Of a stretch of DNA of 64,000 nt, positions 35,301 through 45,896 are shown one piece after another (positions within the stretch are counted from its first letter, which is position 1; each line of letters begins with the position of its first letter). Location of the stretch: the NCBI RefSeq assembly GCF_030253575.1, contig NC_080563.1:14527001-14591000 (forward strand), written 5' to 3'. Position numbers and translations under genes: made by a program. Below the pieces are notes generated by a model. That model saw only the letters and a list, made by a program, of their open reading frames with translations. It was not told the DNA's origin and made no database searches. This stretch comes from Rhododendron vialii (lineage: Eukaryota; Streptophyta; Magnoliopsida; Ericales; Ericaceae).

Positions 35301-35845
35301 ATAAAGCAAGGAAACCCTGTCAAATTTTTTCCCCGTTAGTTGCACATTTTGGGATCTTTTAATTGATTTAAGACATGGGATTTAGAAGTTCAAACCTCAT
35401 TCACATTTTTTAAAAGCGAAATCTGTTTTGAAAATGAAGTGTATACATTGACTGGAGATGCACGTTTATCAATCCACTAAAGAAGCTTGTTAAATCCAAA
35501 ATAAAGTAGCATGTTTTTTGATAAAGAGAATTTGTTCAATGAAGATGCAGGCATGAAATCTAGTTTTGATGTATCTTTCTGGGACTGCTTTTCCTATAAA
35601 GCTAACAATAGATTAGATACTTCATACTTGTTAGAATTTGACTGAGTTGTATAGTACTTTTATACCCAAATCAAGTTTTTCTTTTCTTCTCTGGAATTTT
35701 CTGCAGCGCAAACACCGCCTATATTTCAGTAAATGTGAGACACCTCGAAAAGGAAAAGAAACTAAAAAGCAAAAGGAAAACGTTCAAGCCTTCATTATAT
35801 GCCAAAAACTCAATAGGACATGACACAACACGGATACGGACTAAG
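35301..35845. other. Spacer
   Basis: No gene or repeat recognised between the tandem repeat and the FRS-like gene. Confidence 0.5.
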
Positions 35846-36880
35846 TCATTCAAATGAACCAAAGCATGGGACAAATACATGTACACAACGATGACGTGCA
35901 TTTGGAAAAACTTGACTTATCGCATTTTGCATGGCCCGACATTGGTCTGTGATGATGGCGTTAGGGTGGGAATCGAACATGCAAGAAAGAAAAGTCTCAA
36001 ACAACCATACAAATGAAGCTGTGTCCTCCCGTAATATCAAACCACATCCAAACAAAATTGATTGTCCATGATGGTTGACCCCTACGAATGGTGCGAAAGG
36101 CATATTGTGCTTGTTAACAAGGTAAGTGGTGTCAAAGGTGACCACCTCGCCAAATTCTTTGTATAACTCCCTGCTCCTAGCATCGGCCCAAAAGACATTC
36201 CGTAATCGATAATCTTCATCATGATCGATGGCATAAAAGAAGTCACCGTTGTCTTTTTGCATTCTGACAAAGTATTTATGCATTGCTTCAGCATCCCCTT
36301 CTTTGAGCTCTGAACGCCTTTTTTTATCCTTGTAATTCCTTGCATCTTTATTTATCCACATCAGATTATCAGGCCCCCCTGCCTCGATCTCACATGAGGC
36401 AATGATTTTGTTTAATGTGATTCCGGCTGCCGTGTTCAATTCAATTGTCCTCATCGAATGTGGTGGGATACTCCGATAGCACTTAAGATATTTCACTTTT
36501 TCCGGGTCCATTTCATGGTTATGATTCATTTGAATCGAATTTAACATCCACTTTCTATCAACTTGCAAAGAGATATTCATACCGGCTTTACACTCTATTT
36601 TCGTTGTTGGATGGGATTTAACGGGATTCAAAGCCGTTGTCCTGGGCTTTCCACTTCGATGACAACCATAAGATATATTTGACTTTACCCCATTGTCACG
36701 CTTCTTAGAGACTTTTGTGACCACACCAAAACCTCTTGATTTCGCATAACTAGTGTAAAATTCCTTCACTTCATCTTCAGAATTGAATATTGTTCCCACC
36801 TTAGGTTCCAATATCGTGTCCAAATTCAGATTTTCCTCCAAATTCGAATTCTTCTCTAAATTCATATCTTCTATTTCCAT
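35846..36880 (-). pseudogene. FAR1-RELATED SEQUENCE protein, C-terminally truncated
   Basis: FAR1/FHY3/FRS proteins are transcription factors domesticated from Mutator transposases. The chosen start is ATG at 36880, four bases after an acceptor-like TTATTGTAG on the minus strand, so an upstream leader exon is likely. Domains over 344 residues: acidic N-terminus (1-27), FAR1 DNA-binding zinc-finger region (about 28-125, with EFYTSYAKSRGFGVVTKVSK and a C...C...HNHE pattern), linker, and the start of the MULE transposase domain (about 220-344). Two catalytic-type Asp are present (FDTTYL and IITDQ). After NARHR the sequence diverges (CVHVFVPCFGSFE) and stops. The third acidic residue, the rest of the transposase domain and the SWIM finger are missing; intact relatives run to 600-800 residues. 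Probably a broken gene or a domesticated remnant. Confidence 0.75.
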
Positions 36881-37363
36881 GATTCTACAATAACGAATAC
36901 AATTAAACTTTCTTAGCAAACTGAATTAAGGAGCCAGAGCAGCAAACTAAAATTGAGGCTTGAGTTCAAATGTACAGTGCTATGGAGAAATTTAACTAAT
37001 TCTAATCTCTGGTCCTAATTTTTATAGTAATACTAAACTAATTACGGCAACTATTAAACTAATTGTTCTAATCCCTAGTAATATTAAATGGGTTCATAAC
37101 ATTTAGTATGCTGCAAACTATTGAACTAATCAGGGCAACTTATACTCAACTAATTGAACCACCGGAGAGTTCTAATATTTAATCCCCAGTTTCTAATCTC
37201 GAGTCCTGATTTTTGAATCCCTTATTTTAATGTCTTAATTTTTTAATTCCTGATTTTAATCCCGTCATTTTTTTAATCTCTAGTTTTAATCTAGACTTCC
37301 ATAGTGATGCCGACACTGCAAAAAGGGAGACGTGATGCTGACACTGCAAAAAAGGGGGGAGAG
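36881..37363. other. Upstream region of the FRS-like gene
   Basis: AT-rich, with degenerate repeats of TTAATC(C/T)C(T/C)AGTTTTAATC and a small tandem repeat of GATGC(C/T)GACACTGCAAAAA (about 37307-37352). No gene. Confidence 0.5.
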
Positions 37364-39936
37364 TGTAACGCCCCGATTTTTGAAAATAAAATCGAAGGTT
37401 TAAATATTAATTTCTAAAAATTTATTAAATTAAAATTCGAAATCCAAACCGGATAATTCACCCTAAAGTTTCGTCTATTACAAATTATCGTAGAAATACT
37501 GAAAATAGTCTTTGTGGTAATAAACTAAACAAAATCACAGAGCCATCCTCTAAGTTTGATACGGATCCCAAGCATATTCTGGCTCAGCTCCCACCTCTGG
37601 GTTCTCTTCAGCATAAAACTGTTCACCTTCGGGATTTGGTGTTTCTTCTTGATTATCTGCAAAATCTGGCACGAAAGCCAGGCAATCCGTACCTGAGTGA
37701 ACGAGTTCACCCCGAAGTATAATCCAACCCAACTACCCTTCTTACTTTACAGTTAGCATGCAACAGGATAATAATAGTGCGAAAAGTAACACAGAGTTTG
37801 TTCCATATAATCAGTTTATTACTATCCATTAACTTGTCGTGTAATCTAAGATCTCCTCCACGGGATCTTTCCTCCCCAACCACTAGCCATGCTCGGTCCC
37901 ATGAGATCACTTCCCTTTGCTGTCGCAGATGCATCTAAGTTATGTACCGAGTATGCATCCCAATAACTACAACAAGGGGAAAGCTTATCATGCCTGAATC
38001 ACGACTAGGGTTCGCTTATCTTATGTACCACTTCACAAACCACATCACAATCACCACTGGACACCCGCCAGTATATCAATTCATCACTGGACACCCGCCA
38101 GTCTATCAATTTATCACTGGACACCCGCCAGTTTCAATCTCATCACAAATCTCAACATCACGCCTGCAGGCAATCTAGAAATAAAACTTTCCAATTCATC
38201 CATTATCTAGTATCGTCTATGTGAACTCTATTCGCATACCACCCCATGTCTCTAGGGTCCAATCTATCACTCAAATCGATGCAATATACAACGAATCAAT
38301 AATAATTAAAACAATTAATAAACAACGTAATCACGCAACTTATTATGAACGGGCCATTGCCCTTAATCTTGTATAGTCCCAATGTCAACAATAAAGTAAG
38401 AGTTTTAAAAGGAATTTAAAAGGAAAATTTTCCAGGCTTTTATTAATTAATTCTAAGATAATAGATTAATTAAAAACTAATTAAATACATTAATTGGACA
38501 AAAATATTGAAACATTTATCATGACTTTAATAAAAGTCCTAAAGGTCCTATGCAACCAGTGGAGTGTTAAAAGTTGGGTTTGGAAGGTCACGGGATTAAT
38601 TTAAATAAAGACGTTTAAATAAAGTGGCCGAAAGTGAATTAAATAGATAATAAATAATTTGCAAATTTAAAATATTCTACTGTTAACAAGATTTCATCCT
38701 CAGAATATAGAGAGTCTAAATAAAATTATTCGGGCATTTATAATAAGGTTATAAGGTCGTAAAGAATTTTTGATTGAAAACGCTATAGAAATAACAATAA
38801 ATAGTAAATTAAATAAAAGAAATATTATCTTAACAAGATATTATCTTTGAGATGCAAGAAGTCTAGGAAAAATTAGTTTGGGTGTTCAAACGTTGTTTGG
38901 AAGGTCGCAAATATTTTTCGTGTGTAAACTTTAATAGATAACGAACAAATAATTTAATAAATAGATAATTAAATAAAAAAAAATATGATCTTAACAAGTT
39001 ATGATCTTTGAAGTATGAAAAGTCTAGGAAAAATAGTTCGGGGGTCGAAAACGATGTTCGGAAGGTCGAAAAGTCGATTCGAAACGAAACAGGTCAAACC
39101 GCAAGGTCTGACCGGTCAAAGGTTGCGGTGGGAAGCCCAGCCGCGAACTCGCGACTGGTTCTTGCGGTCCGCAGGTTGCGGCCGCAAGGTTCGGGTCAGA
39201 TCCGATTTTTTTGGTTTTTGGTCACGGTTTTGATGCATGGGTTCGTTCGGGCTATTGGGTTACGCGTAAAAACAATAAATATACTTAGAGGAGTGTTTGG
39301 AAGGGATTATACTACCTTGGTTCGGGCCGAATTGATTTTAAAACGAATTTTGAAACTTTGGAGAAGACAACTTCGGTTTTGGCGATCGGGGGACCTTGGG
39401 CTCGAATTGATTGACGTTTAGCGATGCTAGGAGTGGTGGAAACAGATTGGAATGGTCAATTCGGGTTTTGATTGGCTTCGGAAAGGAAACCCACTTTTCT
39501 CTGTCTCTTTTTCTCTCTCTAGAACTCCATTGATTGGAGCTCCGTTTTCTCCGAATTCTCTCTCTCTTCTGGACTGGTGGGGCGTGGGTAATTTCGTGGT
39601 ATGCCCTAGGTTCGGAGTAATGGGGTTTATATAAGAGAATTTATTTGATAAAAGTGATAAAATTGAGTTTTGATGGGATTCTAATTCTTGGCTTGAGATG
39701 GACGAAAAAGGAGTGGAGATGTGATCAGGGAGAGGGAGTAGAGTCTGAGTAGGAGAGGGAGAGGTGGAAGGAATTTTCGTAATATGCATGCATGCAAATA
39801 AAAAAAAAAGATAGGATAATTAGAATAGGATAATTATGTTTGATATAAATATATCCTATTAAAGAATAATTAATCTTTATTATCAATAATACTAATTATA
39901 TGATATTACTATTAATAAAAATATCGGGTTGTTACA
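37364..39936. mobile_element. Solo LTR (2573 bp) with 5-bp TSD
   Basis: Starts TGTAACGCCCCGATTTTT and ends AAAATATCGGGTTGTTACA, so the termini form the usual short TG...CA inverted repeat. GAGAG flanks both ends (37359-37363 and 39937-39941). No primer-binding site, gag-pol or second LTR is present, so this is a solo LTR left by recombination. A TGTAAC(G/A)CCCC start is common in large plant Ty3/gypsy LTRs. It includes a short tandem repeat at 38051-38138. Confidence 0.82.
38051..38138. repeat. Tandem repeat inside the LTR, three units of 28-30 bp
   Basis: Units built on ATCACTGGACACCCGCCAGT followed by (a/c)TATCAAT(T). Tandem repeats inside gypsy LTRs are common and may mark the promoter side. 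Confidence 0.88.
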
Positions 39937-40066
39937 GAGAGAGAGAGAACATACATAGAGACACTGGTGGTCAATCGATGGTGGTGGATGGGCTGCTGTC
40001 TGTGGGGGCTCTGGCGGTGGTTGCCGCTGTCCGGTGGTGATCAATCGATGATGGTGGTTCCGCGGT

Positions 40067-40209
40067 GGTGGTTGCACTGATTAGCAGGAGGATGGAGGGG
40101 AGAAGAGTTTTTTAGTTTAAAATACACCCAAATGATGGTGGTTGCACTGATCAGCAGGAGTAAGAATGGGAGGATGGAGGAGAGGAGTTTTTTTGGTTTA
40201 AAATACAAC
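40067..40209. repeat. Tandem duplication, about 70-bp unit
   Basis: GGTGGTTGCACTGATTAGCA and GGTGGTTGCACTGATCAGCA start two units that both continue through GGATGGAGG and TTTAAAATACA(C/A)CC. Confidence 0.8.
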
Positions 40210-41908
40210 CAAAATCAATTTGGAGATTTTTCTTTCCCGCGCTTTGTTCCATCGCAGGAGAGAAGTAGTGGGGCCCTTTTTTTCCCTGTTCAACTTTCCA
40301 TGTCATTCTTTGTTGTCTTCTTAGTTTGTTTCTTTACTAATAGCATTCCTGCTCACTCACCTATGTGTCCTCTCCCTTTTTGGATCTGATTAAGCGCAAC
40401 CGCTAACCCCATCATTCTATTGAAGGACGGAAGGTGCAAAACTAAGAGGTTTTTGAAAAAATTTGAGTGGCAAAAAATTTGTCAAAACACGGTGGGAAGT
40501 AGTACTATATGATAATTGAGCAATCAAAATTTGAATCAATTTTTTCTTCTCCTTTGACAGGTAGCTAATGTCTTTGAATGGAAGTTGGGACCCCCTTCCC
40601 TCAAACCTCTCTCTTTACCGGACTTCCCGCCTTTTCAAGTGGAAAAAAATAGACATCTCACGTGGCATGCACATGCAGCGCCCACTCTATTATTTTGCAT
40701 TAAATAGTACCCCTGACAACAGACAGAATAGACACAATCTTTTGACTACAAGAGGAAGAGGTGTCTCGCGAGACGGGTAAACAAACCAAACAGATTTAGA
40801 TCGTATTCGCTCATTGAAAGTTCGTTCGGGATGGATTCGTTGCGTAAACAAATCAAGATAAACATCTTTTCAAAGCCCATTAAGCTTTCGAATTAAGTTT
40901 GAATAAATTATTACTCGACTCGTTCAATTTATTATTTGTAAAATTTGAGCTACTCGAGATCAGTTCATGATCAGCTTGAATAAATCTGATTGGTTCGTCA
41001 CATGAACAGGCCAAGATCGAATATACTCATTCAGGTTTCAAACTAAGCTTAAACAATCAATTGTTCCGCTAGTTCGATTTGCTTTACGTGACAATAAAGA
41101 AACCACATGCATCACACACAACTACTATGTCTTTTGTTTTGTACTACTTTATTTGGTTGTATACAATTAAATGTTTTGTTGGATGTAAAATTTAATGTTT
41201 GTGCGTCACGATGACATCTGATGTACAAAGACATAGCTTTTCTGTTTTTATATATCAATACGAGATTGGCCCTAACACGCTCGGGAGCCCACCTTGTAGT
41301 GAGTAACCCTTTAATGCCTCCTGAAGTGTGCAATTCGAGTCGTTTATCTCTGTAATTAATGATTCAAATATGTAAAATTAATAACAAATCTGAACCATTA
41401 ATTGAAAAAACAAACGGTCCAGATAATCACTGCACCTTTGTAGTAGATTCTTGCTCAGTCCCGAGATCTGCCAGCGCCAAGGTGATGTAAACTTTTGCAA
41501 TGTTCAACGAAAACTGCACCTATCATTGTCATCCAACTAGTCTTGGCCACTCTAAACCCCTTTACGAGTATGATTGATAGGTCCGATTTCAGCGTACGTC
41601 TTGGCTTCAAGGGGCTTTTGGTTTGTTTGTTTTTTTTTTTGTATTTCGTTTTTTGTTTTCTCTATAATTTCAGACCGATAGTGTCCGTTTTTATTTATAA
41701 TATATTTTTTATATATATTATCTGCATTTTCTGGTTGGTAAAAAAACTAGTACTGCAAGTTTTTTTTGCATAAATTCGTCAACTGGACGGCTGTCAAAGT
41801 GCAATTACCGTTAGATTTGCTTTGGATAAGAAGTCATGCTAAAAGGACAGCAACCACATCAAAAAATATATATACACAATCACATTATATGGTGCAACAA
41901 TGCGATAA
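40210..41908. other. Intergenic
   Basis: No gene recognised. AT-rich with scattered hAT-like words (about 40780-41095). Confidence 0.5.
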
Positions 41909-42271
41909 GATTGGCTCTGTTTGGAACCAATGGAAAATAGGAGAAAAGAAAGGAAAATAAAAAAAAATTCCTTAAGGGTTGTTTGGTTCATATTTAAGGA
42001 AAAGGAAAAGAAAATAGGAAGGAAGGGAAAGTTCTGGAGAGGAAAATGACTGAAAAAAATGGGAGAGAAAACCTCCCACATAGTTACAAGGAAAAGATAA
42101 TTAAAAAAATTTCTTTTCTTTCCATTTTCCTTTTGAAGCCAAATAAGAGAAATTAATTTTCTTAACAGTTTCTTTTCATTTTCTTTCTTCCACCAAATAA
42201 GAGAAAAGAATCCATCTTCTTCACATTTCTCTTCTCTTTTTCTTTTCTTTCCATAAGTTCCAAAGGGAGCT
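41909..42271. mobile_element. TIR MITE, purine/pyrimidine-rich
   Basis: The left end GGCTCTGTTTGGAACCAATG GAAA and the inverted right end GCTCCCTTTGGAACTTATGG AAA match over about 23 bp. The interior is A/G-rich in the left half and C/T-rich in the right, so the transcript would fold back. The GTTTGGAA terminus resembles PIF/Harbinger MITEs. TSD not clear. Confidence 0.6.
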
Positions 42272-42402
42272 TTTAACTATTGAGAACAACTCTTGCTAAT
42301 AGACAAAAAATTGAGAACAACCAGTGGCCAACGTACAGTGTAGGGTGGGGTGGCAGGACACCCCTGTTTTTCCAGAGAGAGAAAGAGGGCCAATATTAGG
42401 AT

Positions 42403-42785
42403 GCGTAAGTCTGTTGACACAGATAAAGCGTGCACAGATCCCAATGTAGGGCTTACTACGGGTTCCACACAAAAAATTCAAGCCGTTCATTAGATTTAAA
42501 ATATTTTTTCAAAGGCTTTCGTGAAAAATCAGTTCGATTCGATACCTATAAGTACTCGATCTAATCATATAAGTTTTCATTCAGGTTCAAAGTTGAATGA
42601 AAAGTTAGATGATTAGATCGAGTATTTTTAGGTATTGGATTAAGCTGATTTTTTGCAGGGGGCCTTGAAAAAATGTTTCAAATTTAATGAACGGCTCGGA
42701 TTATTTGTGCGGGATCCTTAGTGAACCCCACATTGAGATCTGTGCACAATCTGTGCCCCGTTTGTCTGTGTGAATAGCACCTCTC
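42403..42785. mobile_element. Palindromic Mutator-type MITE, copy B (383 bp)
   Basis: The exact 9-bp repeat TATTAGGAT flanks it (42394-42402 and 42786-42794). The ends (GCGTAAGTCTGTTGACACAG / inverted GAGAGGTGCTATTCACACAG) and long internal arms (GCACAGATC(C/T)CAATGT, GGTTCCACAC, GATCTAATCAT) fold back on each other. Segment GCTGATTTTTTGCAGGGGGC matches GCTGATTTTTTACAGGGCTC of copy A at 4297-4686. Confidence 0.82.
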
Positions 42786-42794
42786 TATTAGGAT

Positions 42795-44039
42795 TCTATG
42801 ATATTGGCACCCCCACCACACAAATCTCAAAAATGCCATTTCAGATTTTATCATTGAGCAAAATATTTTATTGGGCTATTCTTTGTGGTAACCTAATAAG
42901 TTGGGCTTTTGTTCACTTTTTACTTCCATTGAAAACACTAAAATGAACTTTTGACATTTAAAGAAAAGCGTAAGAGAGATTGGAAAATTGGCTTCCAAAA
43001 TATCTAGGGGAGTAGAAACAGTCTCCGAAGGAAGGAATTTGAAAGAATTGGCTTCTAAAATACTCACAATGGGGAGAAAATGTTAGGAGTTCTATTTCGA
43101 TTTGGTTGGGTTATTATATCTCCAAAATCTTCTCATTTTGTCATCAACATACACATGTATGTGTGTAAAAACAACTTGGCAAAATGTGAACTACAATTCT
43201 CACAGGAACTGTGCCTCTATCATTTCTTTCATGGCAGCTGTGAGTTGGGTCATTGATAACCGTATGTTGCATATAAACATTTACACTAACGACTCTTATC
43301 TTTTCTAGCAGTTGAGAAGCTCTAAGGAATTCCAGCATTCACAGCCCCTCTGTTTTTTGACTTTTGCTTTCTCGCTCAAGAAGTCCACATTTGCAGTATA
43401 TCTTTATGTGAGCGCTCTAGAGTTCATCAAGCTTTCCTTTTGGCAAGATTTGCGGCCTCTTCCAAGATTCACTCTGAAGTTAACACATCTTATCCCTTTG
43501 ATAATGGATAGTTTTTACTTAAAAGTGGATCTTTTTGTTTTGAAAATTGTCTATCCTTAAGCTTGTTGATTCTCTCATATCTAGGTAGTTTTGGTAACCT
43601 TTTGTAATTGGGGCTGTATTTATTATCTTTGAACTCTTATAATGACTCTTTATCTATCTATGAAGTTCTTTTTTAATGTAAAAAAAAATCCTTACTCTTT
43701 TGAATGGGATGTAGCCCACTTTTGTTAGTTTATTTTTCATGCTTTAAAATTTTAAATTCCGACACCCTCTATTGACAAATCCTGGTTCCGCCACCAAGGA
43801 CAACCTAAACTATTACAATTTGACAGTATCACCTTTACAATTGATTTTTGAATGGATGATTTCTTCCCCCCTCTAATATTTGAGCCAGTACGAAAACCCC
43901 AGCCAAAAAAAAAAAAAAAAACTTACGGGGACAATAATGTCATTTCACAATGCAATGTGCTTCCGCATAGTAAACCAACACGTGCCCGAATCAACACCCA
44001 CGTGTCCACACAGCTCACCGATCAGAATCTGAATTATGC
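42795..44039. other. Intergenic and distal promoter of the TOM2A-like gene
   Basis: No gene recognised. A poly-A run (43904-43921) and the TE-associated phrase TCCTGGTTCCGCCACC (about 43781) are the only notable words. Confidence 0.45.
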
Positions 44040-44145
44040 CTTTCTCTTGTTTCTTCCATTCTCTTTCCAGACCCTTTCTCTGATTCTCTCACTTCTCAGA
44101 TTTCTTCCAATCTCTGTAGCTCTCCCAAATCGCCTCTCGTTAATC
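44040..44145 (+). promoter_or_regulatory. Putative 5' UTR exon of the TOM2A-like gene
   Basis: Pyrimidine-rich leader-like sequence ending at a strong donor AATC|GTAAGTT (44145/44146). The matching acceptor would be TTGTTGTAG at 45831, 65 bases before the ATG at 45897. A leader intron of about 1.7 kb is inferred from these signals only. Confidence 0.45.
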
Positions 44146-44492
44146 GTAAGTTCTCTCTTCTATTATATATCCGTAGACGAAATTGACTCTCTTCCCTTCA
44201 CGATCAAAGCGTATGTTTTTGGCCAATTAAGTTACATTTCGTTGTTTTCCTGTCAAGAAGTACTTTTAATTGGAATTTGATTGGGGATTCGCACGCATTG
44301 TATTTGCCGTTGAAGATCTGAACATTAGATTTATTAGAATTCCGCTGAATTATACGCATCTTGATGTATTCTTAATCACTTTGAGCTTCAAGGTTAAATT
44401 CCTTACAGCTTAATTTACATTTTAGCTGTATTTGTTTAATTTTATCTGTATCCGTAATTTGCTGGTAGTTCAATCTTTATGGAACATGCTAA

Positions 44493-44659
44493 GAGCATGT
44501 ACACAAGTCTCTGTATATCCAATTTATTAGGTAAAATAAAGAGAAAAACCCACAAAAACTGTCTACACTAGCCTAGTCAAACACACAGGCAAAATACCTT
44601 TGCTTCAATGGCTCGGTACTTCAACCGAGCTATTATTCACCAGCAATCCTTTATTTTAT

Positions 44660-44711
<52 letters not shown>

Positions 44712-45191
44712 CGTGTGGAGGCAGCAGAAAAGTTTGAAGATTTTGACAAGGAAGAAGAAGATCGAGACGAGCAGCAGAAAGCCGGAGTCGGCAGAGATCG
44801 ACACGTGCTCGTTGGCTTCTTCGGGCCGAATTTTCCGACTTCTTCTGATTTTGTACAGTTCAAAATCAGAGATTTGGGGTCAATTTGTGGGTTTGGGTTC
44901 AGTTTTTGGATATTGGGGTCAATTTGTGGGTTTGGGTTTGGGTTCAAAATCGGAGAGGTTTCCGATCAGCTTCTTCGCCGGAGTCATTTTTTGGGTTCAA
45001 TTTTTGAGTTTTCTGCTAATGAAGTGGGTGTTTGTGTGTGAGGGAGAGATGGGATAATATAATATAGTATTTTATAAGGATAGAGATGATAGTAGAGAGG
45101 ATTGGTGTGAGGTTGAGAGAGATTTGAGTAGGTAAAATAAATAAGTGCACTATTTTGTAGCTAAAATGCAGATCCCTTGATGTACATGCTC
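44493..45191. mobile_element. PIF/Harbinger-like TIR element in the leader intron (699 bp)
   Basis: Terminal GAGCATGTACA at the left and TGTACATGCTC at the right are perfect inverted repeats flanked by TAA on both sides (44490-44492 and 45192-45194), the TSD of PIF/Harbinger. It contains a 47-bp CT run (44664-44710) and GGGTTTGGGTTC/CAATTTGTGGGTTTGGG repeats. No transposase. The interior may be captured host sequence. Confidence 0.65.
44664..44710. repeat. (CT)n microsatellite
   Basis: About 23 uninterrupted CT units inside the TAA-flanked element. Confidence 0.9.
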
Positions 45192-45896
45192 TAACTACAG
45201 CCCAGTGGCTAATGTGCCAAAAAAATGCATCAATATCTTTCGGTGTATAGATATCTGTGCAAGTGCTTTGATATTTGTGAGAAGTGCATTAAGGGGTGTT
45301 CTGGATTGATAATTCTTTTGGATATGTATTTTTTTTTCTTTATTCTATTTGTTTTGCCTTTGTTAGCTTTGTGTTAACTTTTGTGGATATTGATATTGAT
45401 TTGTCCCGAGGTCAGGAATCCATAAGTGTAGAATTATACTCCAAGAAACTTTAAATAGTTGAATAGAGACAATAATAGTGCCGAAAAATCTACAGTATAT
45501 GTTTTGGATTATTTTTGGCTTTAGCAAACTTTTTTAATATTTTGATCATAACTTTTTACATTTTAGATTCCTCTCATCAAGATGAAACAATAGTCTAAAA
45601 AAATAATTAACTCAAAACAAAGGTGAAAATAATTATAATAAAGACAAAATAAACCAAAATGGTTAGTAAGCCAAAACACCCTTAAACCTCACTTTTTTGT
45701 CAGTTTGTGTGGAGTATCCACTGCCTAGTGGTTGCGGTTTGTAGAACCAATCTTCTATTAGAAGATTGTTTTTATGTTTGAGAGTGTTATTCTTTCGTGG
45801 GGTTGATTTTTCCTTTTACTTCTTGTTGTAGTGAATTGGAGGGTTGATGAATTGAAGGGTATTTGCGAAGGCCTGTGATTAGCGGGGTGGTACAGA

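Noticed and set aside
44608..45057. Overlapping long frames around a CT run
   Set aside because: Open frames are created by the CT microsatellite and GGGTTTGGG repeats inside a TIR element; no conserved domain.
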